Source: an uncultured Rhodocyclaceae bacterium (GTDB taxonomy: Bacteria > Pseudomonadota > Gammaproteobacteria > Burkholderiales > Rhodocyclaceae). Taken from it: a DNA stretch of 16,150 nt. Positions 7,383 through 14,153 of the stretch are shown here, piece by piece (the first letter of the stretch is position 1; each line of letters starts with the position of its first letter). The translations under genes and the position numbers were made by a program. The notes under the pieces were generated by a model. The model did no database searches. It had not been told where the DNA came from and was given only the letters and a program-made list of their open reading frames with translations. The stretch spans positions 1 through 16,150 of the forward strand of contig CALAGF010000107.1 of the NCBI GenBank assembly GCA_937892345.1, given 5' to 3'.

Positions 7383-8026
7383 ACACGCATTTGAATGCCC
7401 TGAGGGTGATCTTGGCCGATGACCATGCCATGGTTCGCCTGGGTTTTCGCCTGTTGCTTGAGGGCGAGGGCGCCAAGGTGGTGGCTGAGGCGGATAGCGG
7501 CGAATCCGCGATCCGCCTGTATACCGAATGGCAACCCGATCTGCTGGTGATGGATGTTTCCATGCCGGGCATGGGGGGGCTGGCTGCGCTGGAACGCTTG
7601 CTGGCCTGGTCGCCCAAGGCGCGGGTCTTGATGCTGTCGGCGCACCACGATGACATCGTGCCGGTACGTGCCCTCAAGCTGGGGGCGCGTGGCTACCTGT
7701 GCAAACAGGCCAGTCCGCAGGAATTCCTGCGGGCTGTGGCGGTCGTGGGTAAGGACGGCCGTTATCTTGACCCGGCGCTGGCGCAAAACGTCGCACTGGC
7801 CCAGCTGAGTGGCTCCGCGTCGCCGCTGGAAAGTCTGACGGAAAAGGAACTGGCTGTTTTTCTCAAACTGGCAGCCGGTCTTACGGTCAACGAGGTGGCG
7901 GTCGATTTTTCGCTCAGCCCGTCGACGGTGGGCACCCATCTGTATCACATCAAACAAAAACTCAATGTCCAGAACGCAGCAGAGCTGACGCTGGTGGCCT
8001 TGCGCAACGGACTGCTGGAAGCTTGA
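7379..8026 (+). CDS. NarL/LuxR-family response regulator, partner of the adjacent kinase
   Basis: This 215-residue DNA-binding regulator has a receiver domain (about 8-125) with acidic pocket Asp14/Asp15, phospho-acceptor Asp59 (LLVMDVSMPG), Ser87 and Lys109, followed by a GerE/LuxR helix-turn-helix (about 150-213) with LTEKELAVF and SPSTVGTHLYHIKQKL. The receiver active site is complete. The ATG at 7379 overlaps the kinase stop (ATGA), the same coupling used through the operon; an upstream in-frame ATG at 7349 lies inside the kinase gene and is unlikely. By position it is the cognate regulator of the MoxY-like kinase and so MoxX-like. Targets are not shown by the sequence; the dyads at 1138-1153 and 8034-8050 are candidates. 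Confidence 0.92.
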   Translation: MNTHLNALRVILADDHAMVRLGFRLLLEGEGAKVVAEADSGESAIRLYTEWQPDLLVMDVSMPGMGGLAALERLLAWSPKARVLMLSAHHDDIVPVRALKLGARGYLCKQASPQEFLRAVAVVGKDGRYLDPALAQNVALAQLSGSASPLESLTEKELAVFLKLAAGLTVNEVAVDFSLSPSTVGTHLYHIKQKLNVQNAAELTLVALRNGLLEA

Positions 8027-8033
8027 TGCGCAG

Positions 8034-8050
8034 CTCATGATTTTCATGAG
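8034..8050. promoter_or_regulatory. Perfect 7-3-7 inverted repeat upstream of the PqqU-like receptor gene
   Basis: CTCATGA-TTT-TCATGAG lies 8 bases after the response-regulator stop and 85 bases before the receptor ATG. It has no U-tract after it, so it is not a classic terminator. It could be an operator for the upstream regulator or for an unrelated factor. A weak -10-like AATAAT lies at 8095-8100, with no convincing -35. The stretch 8076-8094 is a GC-only simple repeat. Confidence 0.4.
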
Positions 8051-8134
8051 GCGTCTTTGGCGAAAGCCCGGAGGTGCGCGCGGGCGCGGGCGCGAATAAT
8101 TGGGGCCATACCGACAATATTCCGGAGACACCCC

Positions 8135-10216
8135 ATGACCCCTCGTCTTACCCCCTTGGCTGCGCTGATTGCGCTGGCCTTTCCCGCCCTGGCTGCGGCC
8201 GATACGTCGCTTGCCCTTGATGCTGTTGTGGTCACTGGCAGTCGTGTTGAACACAGCAGTTTCGATTTGCCGGCTGCGGTCGACGTGGTCGACGCAGCAA
8301 AAATCGGCAATGCCCAGGCGCGCGTAAATGCCTCGGAAGCGCTGGCCGCTGTGCCGGGGATCAATGTTCAGAATCGTCAGAATTACGCGCAGGATTTGCA
8401 GATTTCGTCCCGCGGCTTTGGCGCCCGCTCCGCTTTTGGCGTGCGCGGCATTCGACTGATCGCCGATGGTATTCCGGCGTCGATGCCGGATGGTCAGGGG
8501 CAGGCTGCAACCTTCAATCTGGATCGGGCAGAACGGATTGAAATCATGCGTGGACCGCTATCCTCCATTTACGGCAACCACGCCGGCGGCGTGATCCAGA
8601 TGTTCACGCCGGAAGGCAAAGGCCGCCCGAGCGTTGAGGGCAGCTTTTCTGCCGGCAGCTACGGTAGTTGGAAGGCCGATGTCAGTGCGCAAGGGGAAAG
8701 CGGCGGCCTCAGCTACGTGATTGATGCATCACGCTTCTCAACCGACGGCTATCGTGAACACAGTTCCGCCGTGCGCGATCAGGCCATGGCCAAGCTGGTG
8801 TTTCACCCGGTGGATGACGGGAAACTCACTTTGATCGCCAATACCTTCAAGCAGGACGCGGAAGATCCGCAAGGCTTGAATTGGGCGGATTACCAGCGCA
8901 ATCCCTCGGGTGTGGCTGCGCCTGCGCTGAGCTTCAATACCCGCAAGTTCATTGAGCATACGCAGGGCGGGTTGAATTACGAACATCGCCTGGGCGAGCA
9001 TGTGCTGCAAATGTCGGCGTATGCAGGACAGCGGACGACCACTCAGTATCAGTCGATTCCGGTCGGGCCGCAGGCCAATCCACGGCACTCCGGCGGTGTG
9101 ATCGATTTTGACCGCAGTTTCGCGGGCCTTTCGGGGCGCTGGATCGGTCGCTTCGATCTCGCCGGTGGTCGCCTGACCACAACGGTCGGGGCGGAATACG
9201 AGCAATCAAAGGACGACCGCCGTGGTTTCGAGAATTTCATTGGCGCCACGCTGGGCGTGATGGGTAATCTGCGTCGCAAGGAAAACGATAGCGTCAGCAG
9301 TTTCGACCAGTATGCTCAGCTCGAATGGCAGGGCGAGCGCTGGACCTTTACCGGCGGTTTGCGCCACAGTCAGTTGCGCTTCAAGGTCAAAGACGAATAC
9401 CTGAGCAATGGCGACGATAGCGGCAATGTGAGCTACGAAAAGACCACGCCGATGGGTGCGGTCATGTATCGCCTGAGCGATGGCGTGAATCTGTATGCCA
9501 GCGCAGCTCGGGGTTTCGAGACGCCCACCTTCAACGAAATGTTCTATTCAAGTGGCGGCGGCGCGTTCAATTTTTCGCTCAAGCCCTCCAACAGCACGCA
9601 TTACGAGGGTGGCGTAAAAGCCATGCTGGGCGATGCCAGCCGTCTTGACCTGTCGCTGTTCCAGATCAAGACCGACAACGAAATGGTGGTGCTGTCGAGC
9701 CTCGGCGGTCGCACGGCCTATCAGAACGCTGGTCCGACGACACGCCGCGGTGCGGAACTCGCGGTCGACAGTCAGTGGCAGCACAATTTGACCAGCCGTG
9801 TTGCCTACACCCTGCTTGATGCCCGCTATGACGAGTCATTCACGGCCAGTGGCAGTACGGTGAATGCAGGAAATCGCTTGCCCGGCATTTCAAAGCAGGC
9901 ACTGTATGGCGAACTGGCCTGGAAGCATCCCGCGACCGGTTTCCATGCGGGGATTGAAGGCATTGCCCGCAGCAAGGTCCAGGTGGAGGACACCAATACC
10001 GCCCAGGCGGCGCCTGGCTATGCAATTGCCAATCTGCGCCTCGGCATTGAGCGTCCAATCGGGCAGACGACGGTGGGCGGTTTCTTCCGGCTGAACAATC
10101 TGTTTGATCGCCAATATGTGGGCTCGGTGATTGTCAGCGAAGGCAATGCAAAATATTACGAATCCGCTCCCGGCCGCAACTGGCTGGCGGGCGTCACGGT
10201 GAAGCACAGTTTCTGA
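8135..10216 (+). CDS. pqqU: PqqU/YncD-like TonB-dependent PQQ receptor
   Basis: This 693-residue receptor closely resembles E. coli YncD (about 700 residues), shown to import pyrroloquinoline quinone and renamed PqqU. Recalled shared stretches include VQNRQNYAQDLQ, RGFGARS, DGIPASMPDGQGQ, TTQYQSIP, RGFETPT and YVGSVIV near the C-terminus. A signal peptide (about 1-22, ending ALAAA) precedes a TonB box (LDAVVVTG), the plug and the barrel, which ends in Phe as outer-membrane proteins do. The ATG at 8135 has GGAGA 6-7 bases upstream; the frame opens earlier, at 8057, but without a signal peptide. It lies 108 bp after the regulator gene, with no terminator between, so read-through from the operon is possible, and it ends at its own terminator. 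Next to a PQQ dehydrogenase and a tonB, cofactor uptake or recapture is the natural role. Confidence 0.88.
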   Translation: MTPRLTPLAALIALAFPALAAADTSLALDAVVVTGSRVEHSSFDLPAAVDVVDAAKIGNAQARVNASEALAAVPGINVQNRQNYAQDLQISSRGFGARSAFGVRGIRLIADGIPASMPDGQGQAATFNLDRAERIEIMRGPLSSIYGNHAGGVIQMFTPEGKGRPSVEGSFSAGSYGSWKADVSAQGESGGLSYVIDASRFSTDGYREHSSAVRDQAMAKLVFHPVDDGKLTLIANTFKQDAEDPQGLNWADYQRNPSGVAAPALSFNTRKFIEHTQGGLNYEHRLGEHVLQMSAYAGQRTTTQYQSIPVGPQANPRHSGGVIDFDRSFAGLSGRWIGRFDLAGGRLTTTVGAEYEQSKDDRRGFENFIGATLGVMGNLRRKENDSVSSFDQYAQLEWQGERWTFTGGLRHSQLRFKVKDEYLSNGDDSGNVSYEKTTPMGAVMYRLSDGVNLYASAARGFETPTFNEMFYSSGGGAFNFSLKPSNSTHYEGGVKAMLGDASRLDLSLFQIKTDNEMVVLSSLGGRTAYQNAGPTTRRGAELAVDSQWQHNLTSRVAYTLLDARYDESFTASGSTVNAGNRLPGISKQALYGELAWKHPATGFHAGIEGIARSKVQVEDTNTAQAAPGYAIANLRLGIERPIGQTTVGGFFRLNNLFDRQYVGSVIVSEGNAKYYESAPGRNWLAGVTVKHSF

Positions 10217-10239
10217 TACAGCCTTTCCTTTCCCTGATC

Positions 10240-10263
10240 ACCCGGCTGCGGCCGGGTTTTTTT
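10240..10263 (+). terminator. Rho-independent terminator after the PqqU-like gene
   Basis: CCCGGC-TGCG-GCCGGG forms a 6-bp GC stem (7 with the outer A-T pair) with a four-base loop, followed by seven T residues. It begins 24 bases after the stop. Confidence 0.9.
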
Positions 10264-10306
10264 ATGCCTTGCGGACTGCCGCGGGTTGTTTCGTTCTGGC
10301 TCAGTG

Positions 10307-10322
10307 TGACAGCAGTTGTCCA
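10307..10322. promoter_or_regulatory. Possible degenerate copy of the 1138-1153 dyad
   Basis: TGACAGCAGTTGTCCA matches the central dyad of the first intergenic region at 11 of 16 positions, and its centre is 122 bp upstream of the -24 element of the candidate porin promoter. It is nested in a longer imperfect hairpin (10300-10331, CTCAGT and ACTGAG ends). Its own symmetry in the same register is poor, so this is a weak call. Another interrupted dyad lies at 10382-10404. Confidence 0.25.
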
Positions 10323-10434
10323 GAAACTGAGCGATTGATCACTGCTGATCCGGCCATGGCTTGGCTCCGGACTTTCTGTGTAAACCGTTGTCGGACAGTG
10401 GTTTGCCGTGTTTTTTCCGGCTTTTGCCGCGAGC

Positions 10435-10450
10435 TGGCACGCCCTTCGCA
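10435..10450 (+). promoter_or_regulatory. Candidate sigma-54 promoter for the porin gene
   Basis: TGGCACG-CCCT-TCGCA matches the RpoN consensus except for one base in the -12 element, and the GG and GC dinucleotides are exactly 10 bases apart. The predicted start near 10461 leaves a 93-base leader before the ATG at 10554. Confidence 0.55.
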
Positions 10451-10553
10451 ATTGTCAGTGCTCCATGCCATTCCTGCGATGGCAGCGGGGGAAAGCTGTC
10501 CGGGTGGAGAGCCTCGGCAGTACACATCACTGAAAAATATCTGGAGACGATCC

Positions 10554-11669
10554 ATGACGAAAAAAATCATCGCGCTGGCCATTGCGGCTATCGCTTCAGG
10601 GGCCGCTTTTGCTCAGACCAATGTCACCATCTACGGCAATGTCGATATGGGCTGGATGCATCGCAGCGGCCATAACGGTGCCGTTGCATCCGGCAAGTCG
10701 CAAAATGATCTGCAAAGTGCGGGTTCCCAAAGCTACATCGGCTTCAAGGGCACTGAAGATCTGGGCAACGGGATGAAGGCCTTGTTCGACTTGCAATACC
10801 GCATCAGTCCTGATACCAACAGCGGCCTGGCACAGGCTGGCCATCAATACATTGGTGTGACCGGCAGTTTCGGTACGGCCGTTGCCGGTTACCTGGATGG
10901 CCTGCGCTACGGCATCTACGGCAAGTACAACCCGTTCGGTAACTACTCGGTGGGCAATTTTGCCTCGATGACGACCCAGTACGACCGCGCAGCCAATGCG
11001 CTGGCCTATATTTCTCCCGCTTTCGCCGGCTTCACCGTGATTCTGGCGGCCGCGACCAATACCCAGGGCGCCGAAGGCAGCCTGAACGGTGTCCATACAA
11101 CCCCGGGTGTTGCTACGCAAGGCAACAATGGCGATGACCGCCTGATGTCTGCCAACCTGATCTACGCAAACGGTCCGTTGAGCGTTGATCTCGATTACGA
11201 AACCACCAAGGCGGTGGGTTATTCCGACAGTCGCCTCTACGTGGCAACCTCTGGCGCATCCTACGATTTCGGTGTGGTCAAGGTTTCCGGTGTCTACGAC
11301 GTCATCAAGGGTGACCCGAATTCATTTATCGGCGGTAATACCACCTTCGCTGCAGCTGCTTTTGGCTTGGGGGCGGGTCAGAGCTACGATCGTCGCAATT
11401 GGTTTGTCGGTGCCGAAGTGCCGATGGGCAAGGCAAAACTGCTCGCCAGCTACGGTCAGGTCAAGGATCGCACCCTGGCTGACGCTGACGCCAACAAGTG
11501 GGCCGTGGGCGCGCGTTACGCGCTGTCCAAGCGCACCGAAGTGTATGCCGACTATGCTCAGATCAAGAACGATACCCGAGCAGCCTACACGATCAATCCA
11601 ATGGGCAATTCTTCCGGGACCAGCGCAGGAACGCGTGGCTTCGCGATGGGGATGAAGCACAGCTTCTAA
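10554..11669 (+). CDS. General porin, Gram-negative (betaproteobacterial OmpC-like, Porin_4 type)
   Basis: This 371-residue outer-membrane protein forms a trimeric 16-strand diffusion channel for small hydrophilic solutes. A 20-residue signal peptide (MTKKIIALAIAAIASGAAFA) is followed by the typical opening strand NVTIYGNVDMGW, then SYIGFKGTEDLGNGMKALF, which is near-diagnostic of Burkholderia/Neisseria-type porins. The protein ends in GMKHSF, with the C-terminal Phe required for barrel assembly. The ATG at 10554 has GGAGA about 7 bases upstream; the longer frame back to 10269 lacks a signal peptide. It stands alone between two terminators and has a candidate sigma-54 promoter, unusual for a general porin and perhaps linking it to alcohol use. 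Solute preference cannot be read from the sequence. Confidence 0.92.
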   Translation: MTKKIIALAIAAIASGAAFAQTNVTIYGNVDMGWMHRSGHNGAVASGKSQNDLQSAGSQSYIGFKGTEDLGNGMKALFDLQYRISPDTNSGLAQAGHQYIGVTGSFGTAVAGYLDGLRYGIYGKYNPFGNYSVGNFASMTTQYDRAANALAYISPAFAGFTVILAAATNTQGAEGSLNGVHTTPGVATQGNNGDDRLMSANLIYANGPLSVDLDYETTKAVGYSDSRLYVATSGASYDFGVVKVSGVYDVIKGDPNSFIGGNTTFAAAAFGLGAGQSYDRRNWFVGAEVPMGKAKLLASYGQVKDRTLADADANKWAVGARYALSKRTEVYADYAQIKNDTRAAYTINPMGNSSGTSAGTRGFAMGMKHSF

Positions 11670-11736
11670 TGCCAGACAGCGCCGTGCAAGCGGCGCTCAT
11701 CGTTTTTCTTGCGTCAGATGTTTCCGTGCATCTGTT

Positions 11737-11766
11737 CAGGGCGCCCTCAGGGGCGCCCTGTTTTTT
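11737..11766 (+). terminator. Rho-independent terminator after the porin gene
   Basis: A perfect 10-bp stem (CAGGGCGCCC and GGGCGCCCTG) with a TCAG loop is followed by six T residues, starting 67 bases after the porin stop. Confidence 0.93.
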
Positions 11767-11782
11767 GTGCTGCCAGACTGTA

Positions 11783-11803
11783 TTTTTGGAAAGCCTCCAA
11801 AAA
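11783..11803. repeat. AT-rich 8-bp inverted repeat downstream of fnr
   Basis: TTTTTGGA-AAGCC-TCCAAAAA is a perfect 8-bp inverted repeat lying 52 bases beyond the fnr stop on the minus strand. The stem is weak and lacks a proper U-tract, so it is at best a poor terminator for fnr. A second small hairpin (AATCAG/CTGATT, 11853-11869) spans the fnr stop. The rest of 11767-11854 shows nothing recognisable. Confidence 0.35.
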
Positions 11804-11854
11804 CAACGTGTTTCATTGGTCGACCGGGTGAGTGTCGAATCTGGGCGGGCAAAA

Positions 11855-12598
11855 TCAGGTGCGCTGATTCATCAAGGCTTTCAGGCCATTGACGTTGAGA
11901 ATGCGGATATGTTTTTGCTGTACGGCGATGTGTCCTTCTTCCTGGAAGCGGGAAAAGGCACGGGACACGGTTTCCAGCTTGAGTCCAAGGTAGCTGCCGA
12001 TTTCTTCCCGGGTCATGCGCAGGTAGAACTCCGCATGTGAAAAACCGCGCGCAGTAAAACGCTGCGAAAGATTCAGCAAAAACGCGGCGAGCCGTTCTTC
12101 GGCGCGCATGGTGCCAAGCAGCATCATTACCCCGTGATCGCGAACGATTTCCCGGCTCATGACCTTGTGAAAGTGGTGCTGCAGGTTATGAATTTCCCGG
12201 GACAGGGTTTCCAGGCGGGAAAATGGAATCGAGCAGATTTCACTGTCTTCCAGCGCGATTGCATTACAGGTGTGGTGCTCTGTGCTGATGCCATCCAGAC
12301 CCAGCAGTTCGCCTGCCATCTGGAATCCAGTGACCTGGTCGCGACCATCTTCAAGCAGCACGTCGGTTTTGAAAAAGCCACTGCGAATGGCGTAAATCGA
12401 ATCAAAGGCTTCGCCGGCACGGTAAAGATGATCGCCTTTTTTGATACGGCGACGCGTGGAGATCAGGTCGTCAAGACGCTCAAGTTCATCCAGGTTCAGG
12501 CCATACGGAAGGCAAAGCTCGCGCAGGTTACAATTGGAGCAGGCCGTCTTGATGACGGATAGCGAGATGTCCTGATTCAGCGGAACGGCATTTGGCAT
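11855..12598 (-). CDS. fnr: FNR-type oxygen-sensing transcription regulator
   Basis: This is a 247-residue Crp/Fnr-family regulator that carries an oxygen-labile [4Fe-4S] cluster and switches genes on or off when oxygen falls. The cluster ligands Cys20, Cys23, Cys29 and Cys122 occur at exactly the E. coli FNR numbering. A cyclic-nucleotide-binding-like beta-roll (about 30-140) leads into a dimerisation helix that includes Asp154 (REIVRDHG), matching the E. coli oxygen-responsive dimer residue. The C-terminal helix-turn-helix has Glu209, Ser212 and Arg213 (LETVSR), the residues that read TTGAT half-sites. The ATG at 12598 preserves this numbering; GCAGGG upstream may serve as ribosome site. 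It is divergent from hemN with an FNR box 18 bases before its own start, which suggests autoregulation, probably repression. Confidence 0.96.
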   Translation of the reverse strand: MPNAVPLNQDISLSVIKTACSNCNLRELCLPYGLNLDELERLDDLISTRRRIKKGDHLYRAGEAFDSIYAIRSGFFKTDVLLEDGRDQVTGFQMAGELLGLDGISTEHHTCNAIALEDSEICSIPFSRLETLSREIHNLQHHFHKVMSREIVRDHGVMMLLGTMRAEERLAAFLLNLSQRFTARGFSHAEFYLRMTREEIGSYLGLKLETVSRAFSRFQEEGHIAVQQKHIRILNVNGLKALMNQRT

Positions 12599-12615
12599 TG
12601 GTACCCTGCTTCGGC

Positions 12616-12629
12616 TTGATCCATGTCAA
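12616..12629. promoter_or_regulatory. FNR box between fnr and hemN
   Basis: TTGAT-CCAT-GTCAA matches the FNR consensus TTGAT-N4-ATCAA at 9 of 10 positions. Its centre (12622.5) lies exactly 41.5 bases upstream of the start predicted from the hemN -10 element, the classic class II activation position. It lies 18 bases upstream of the fnr ATG, where binding could block fnr transcription. Confidence 0.85.
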
Positions 12630-12651
12630 CTGGTGTGAACTTATGACCACA

Positions 12652-12657
12652 CATAAT
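12652..12657 (+). promoter_or_regulatory. -10 element of the FNR-dependent hemN promoter
   Basis: CATAAT matches TATAAT at 5 of 6 positions. It puts the transcription start near 12664, 20 bases before the hemN ATG. There is no -35 hexamer; the FNR box takes that place, as expected for a class II FNR promoter. Confidence 0.65.
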
Positions 12658-12683
12658 CCAACCTAAAATTGGTGGCATGTTTA

Positions 12684-14087
12684 ATGAATTTCGCAACTGA
12701 CAACTTTGTATTCGACCCACAGATCATTCGCCGCTTTGACGTGAATGGTCCTCGCTATACGTCCTACCCGACGGCTGACCGCTTCGTTGAGGCTTTTGGC
12801 CCTGATGCTGCGGCGACGTGGCTCGGGAAGCGCAATATTGGCGGCTTCAGCCGACCGCTCTCATTATACTTCCACATCCCGTTCTGTAACACCATTTGCT
12901 ATTACTGCGCCTGTAACAAGATCATTACGAAGGATCATGGGCGCAGTGCCAAGTACCTCAAGTATCTGGGCAAAGAGTTGGCCTTGCAGAGCGCAGCCCT
13001 CGAAGGTAAGGATGGGGAGCATGAGGTTATTCAGCTGCATTGGGGTGGGGGCACGCCAACCTTCCTTTCTCATGAGGAAATGCGCCAGTTGATGGCGGAG
13101 ACCCGCAAGCATTTTCGTTTGCTTGATGGCGGCGAGTATTCAATCGAAGTCGATCCGCGAAAAGTGGATACTGCGACGGTCGCTCTTCTTGGTGAACTCG
13201 GCTTCAACAGGATGAGTGTTGGCGTACAGGATTTCGACGAAAAAGTTCAGGTTGCAGTCAATCGCGTGCAAAGCGAAGCTGAGACAGCCAATGTGATCGA
13301 AGCTGCCCGCGCTAATGGTTTTAAATCGGTTTCCATTGATCTGATTTATGGTTTGCCGCACCAGAGCGTGATGGGGTTCAACCGAACGCTGGAGCGGGTT
13401 CTTGCAATGGATCCGGATCGCTTGTCGATTTATAACTATGCGCATCTGCCGGGTTTGTTCAAGCCGCAGCGCCGTATCGCCGATGCTGACCTGCCGAATC
13501 CGGAGACACGTTTGCAGATTCTGGCGCTGGCCATCAAGAAACTGACTGACGCAGGCTATGTTTTCATCGGGATGGATCACTTTGCGAAGCCCGATGATGA
13601 ATTGGCTGTTGCGCAGCGCCAGGGCAGATTGCATCGCAACTTTCAGGGTTATTCCACCTACGCGGATTGCGACATGCTGTCTTTTGGCATCTCATCAATC
13701 AGCAAGGTTGGTCCGACATATTTCCAGAATGCGAAAACGCTGGATGAGTACTACGACCGTCTGGATGCGCCTTTGCTGCCGGTAGTTCGCGGTATCGAGT
13801 TGAATGCCGACGATATTCTTCGACGCTCGATCATTCAGGCATTGATGTGTCACTTCGAACTCTCCATCGAGAGCATTGAAAGTGCTCACTTGATTGATTT
13901 TCACAAGTATTTTGCTGCAGAACTCGAAGACTTGCGTGAGATGGAGCGGGGTGGCTTGCTGAAAATCGAGCGCGATTGGATTACCGTTCTGCCGCCGGGG
14001 CGGATGCTCGTCCGGGTGATTTCTATGGCCTTCGACCGTTATTTGCGTGCAGATCGTCAGCGTACCCGCTATTCAAAAGTGATCTGA
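12684..14087 (+). CDS. hemN: Oxygen-independent coproporphyrinogen III oxidase (radical SAM)
   Basis: HemN converts coproporphyrinogen III to protoporphyrinogen IX without oxygen, using S-adenosylmethionine and a [4Fe-4S] cluster in the cytoplasm; this serves haem synthesis under low oxygen. The 467-residue product is close to the usual length (E. coli 457). The early GPRYTSYPTADRF motif is typical of HemN. The radical SAM cluster motif has Cys68, Cys72 and Cys75, followed by the conserved Cys77 (FCNTICYYCACNK), and LHWGGGTPTF follows; this pattern marks true HemN rather than HemW-like proteins. I chose ATG 12684; an in-frame TTG at 12669 would add five residues. The predicted leader is 20 bases with a weak GGTGG ribosome site. 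FNR box placement implies anaerobic activation, as seen for hemN in other proteobacteria. A strong hairpin follows the gene. Confidence 0.96.
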   Translation: MNFATDNFVFDPQIIRRFDVNGPRYTSYPTADRFVEAFGPDAAATWLGKRNIGGFSRPLSLYFHIPFCNTICYYCACNKIITKDHGRSAKYLKYLGKELALQSAALEGKDGEHEVIQLHWGGGTPTFLSHEEMRQLMAETRKHFRLLDGGEYSIEVDPRKVDTATVALLGELGFNRMSVGVQDFDEKVQVAVNRVQSEAETANVIEAARANGFKSVSIDLIYGLPHQSVMGFNRTLERVLAMDPDRLSIYNYAHLPGLFKPQRRIADADLPNPETRLQILALAIKKLTDAGYVFIGMDHFAKPDDELAVAQRQGRLHRNFQGYSTYADCDMLSFGISSISKVGPTYFQNAKTLDEYYDRLDAPLLPVVRGIELNADDILRRSIIQALMCHFELSIESIESAHLIDFHKYFAAELEDLREMERGGLLKIERDWITVLPPGRMLVRVISMAFDRYLRADRQRTRYSKVI

Positions 14088-14107
14088 TCGAATCGGTAAG
14101 TTCATTC

Positions 14108-14142
14108 AAGCCGGCAGGTTAAACTGCCGGCTTGTTTTTTTT
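14108..14142 (+). terminator. Strong hairpin terminator after hemN, abutting the next gene
   Basis: AAGCCGGCAG-GTTAAA-CTGCCGGCTT is a perfect 10-bp stem with a six-base loop, followed by G and eight T residues. The T-run ends 11 bases before the next ATG, so the downstream ribosome site (TTGGA, up to 14145) touches the terminator tail. Confidence 0.92.
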
Positions 14143-14153
14143 GGATACCAGCA

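Noticed and set aside
3754..8026. FecA/FecI/FecR-type surface signalling system
   Set aside because: The receptor lacks the N-terminal signalling domain, and the following genes are a kinase and response regulator, not a sigma and anti-sigma pair.
8076..8094. GC-only simple repeat before pqqU as a structured RNA or riboswitch
   Set aside because: It is low-complexity sequence without a stable conserved fold that I can recognise.
10361..10375. TGGCTCC-N4-TTTCT upstream of the porin as a sigma-54 promoter
   Set aside because: The essential GC of the -12 element is TC here; the site at 10435-10450 is much better.
11783..11803. Inverted repeat as a firm terminator for fnr
   Set aside because: The stem is AT-rich, and the minus-strand tail is not a run of T; kept only as a repeat.
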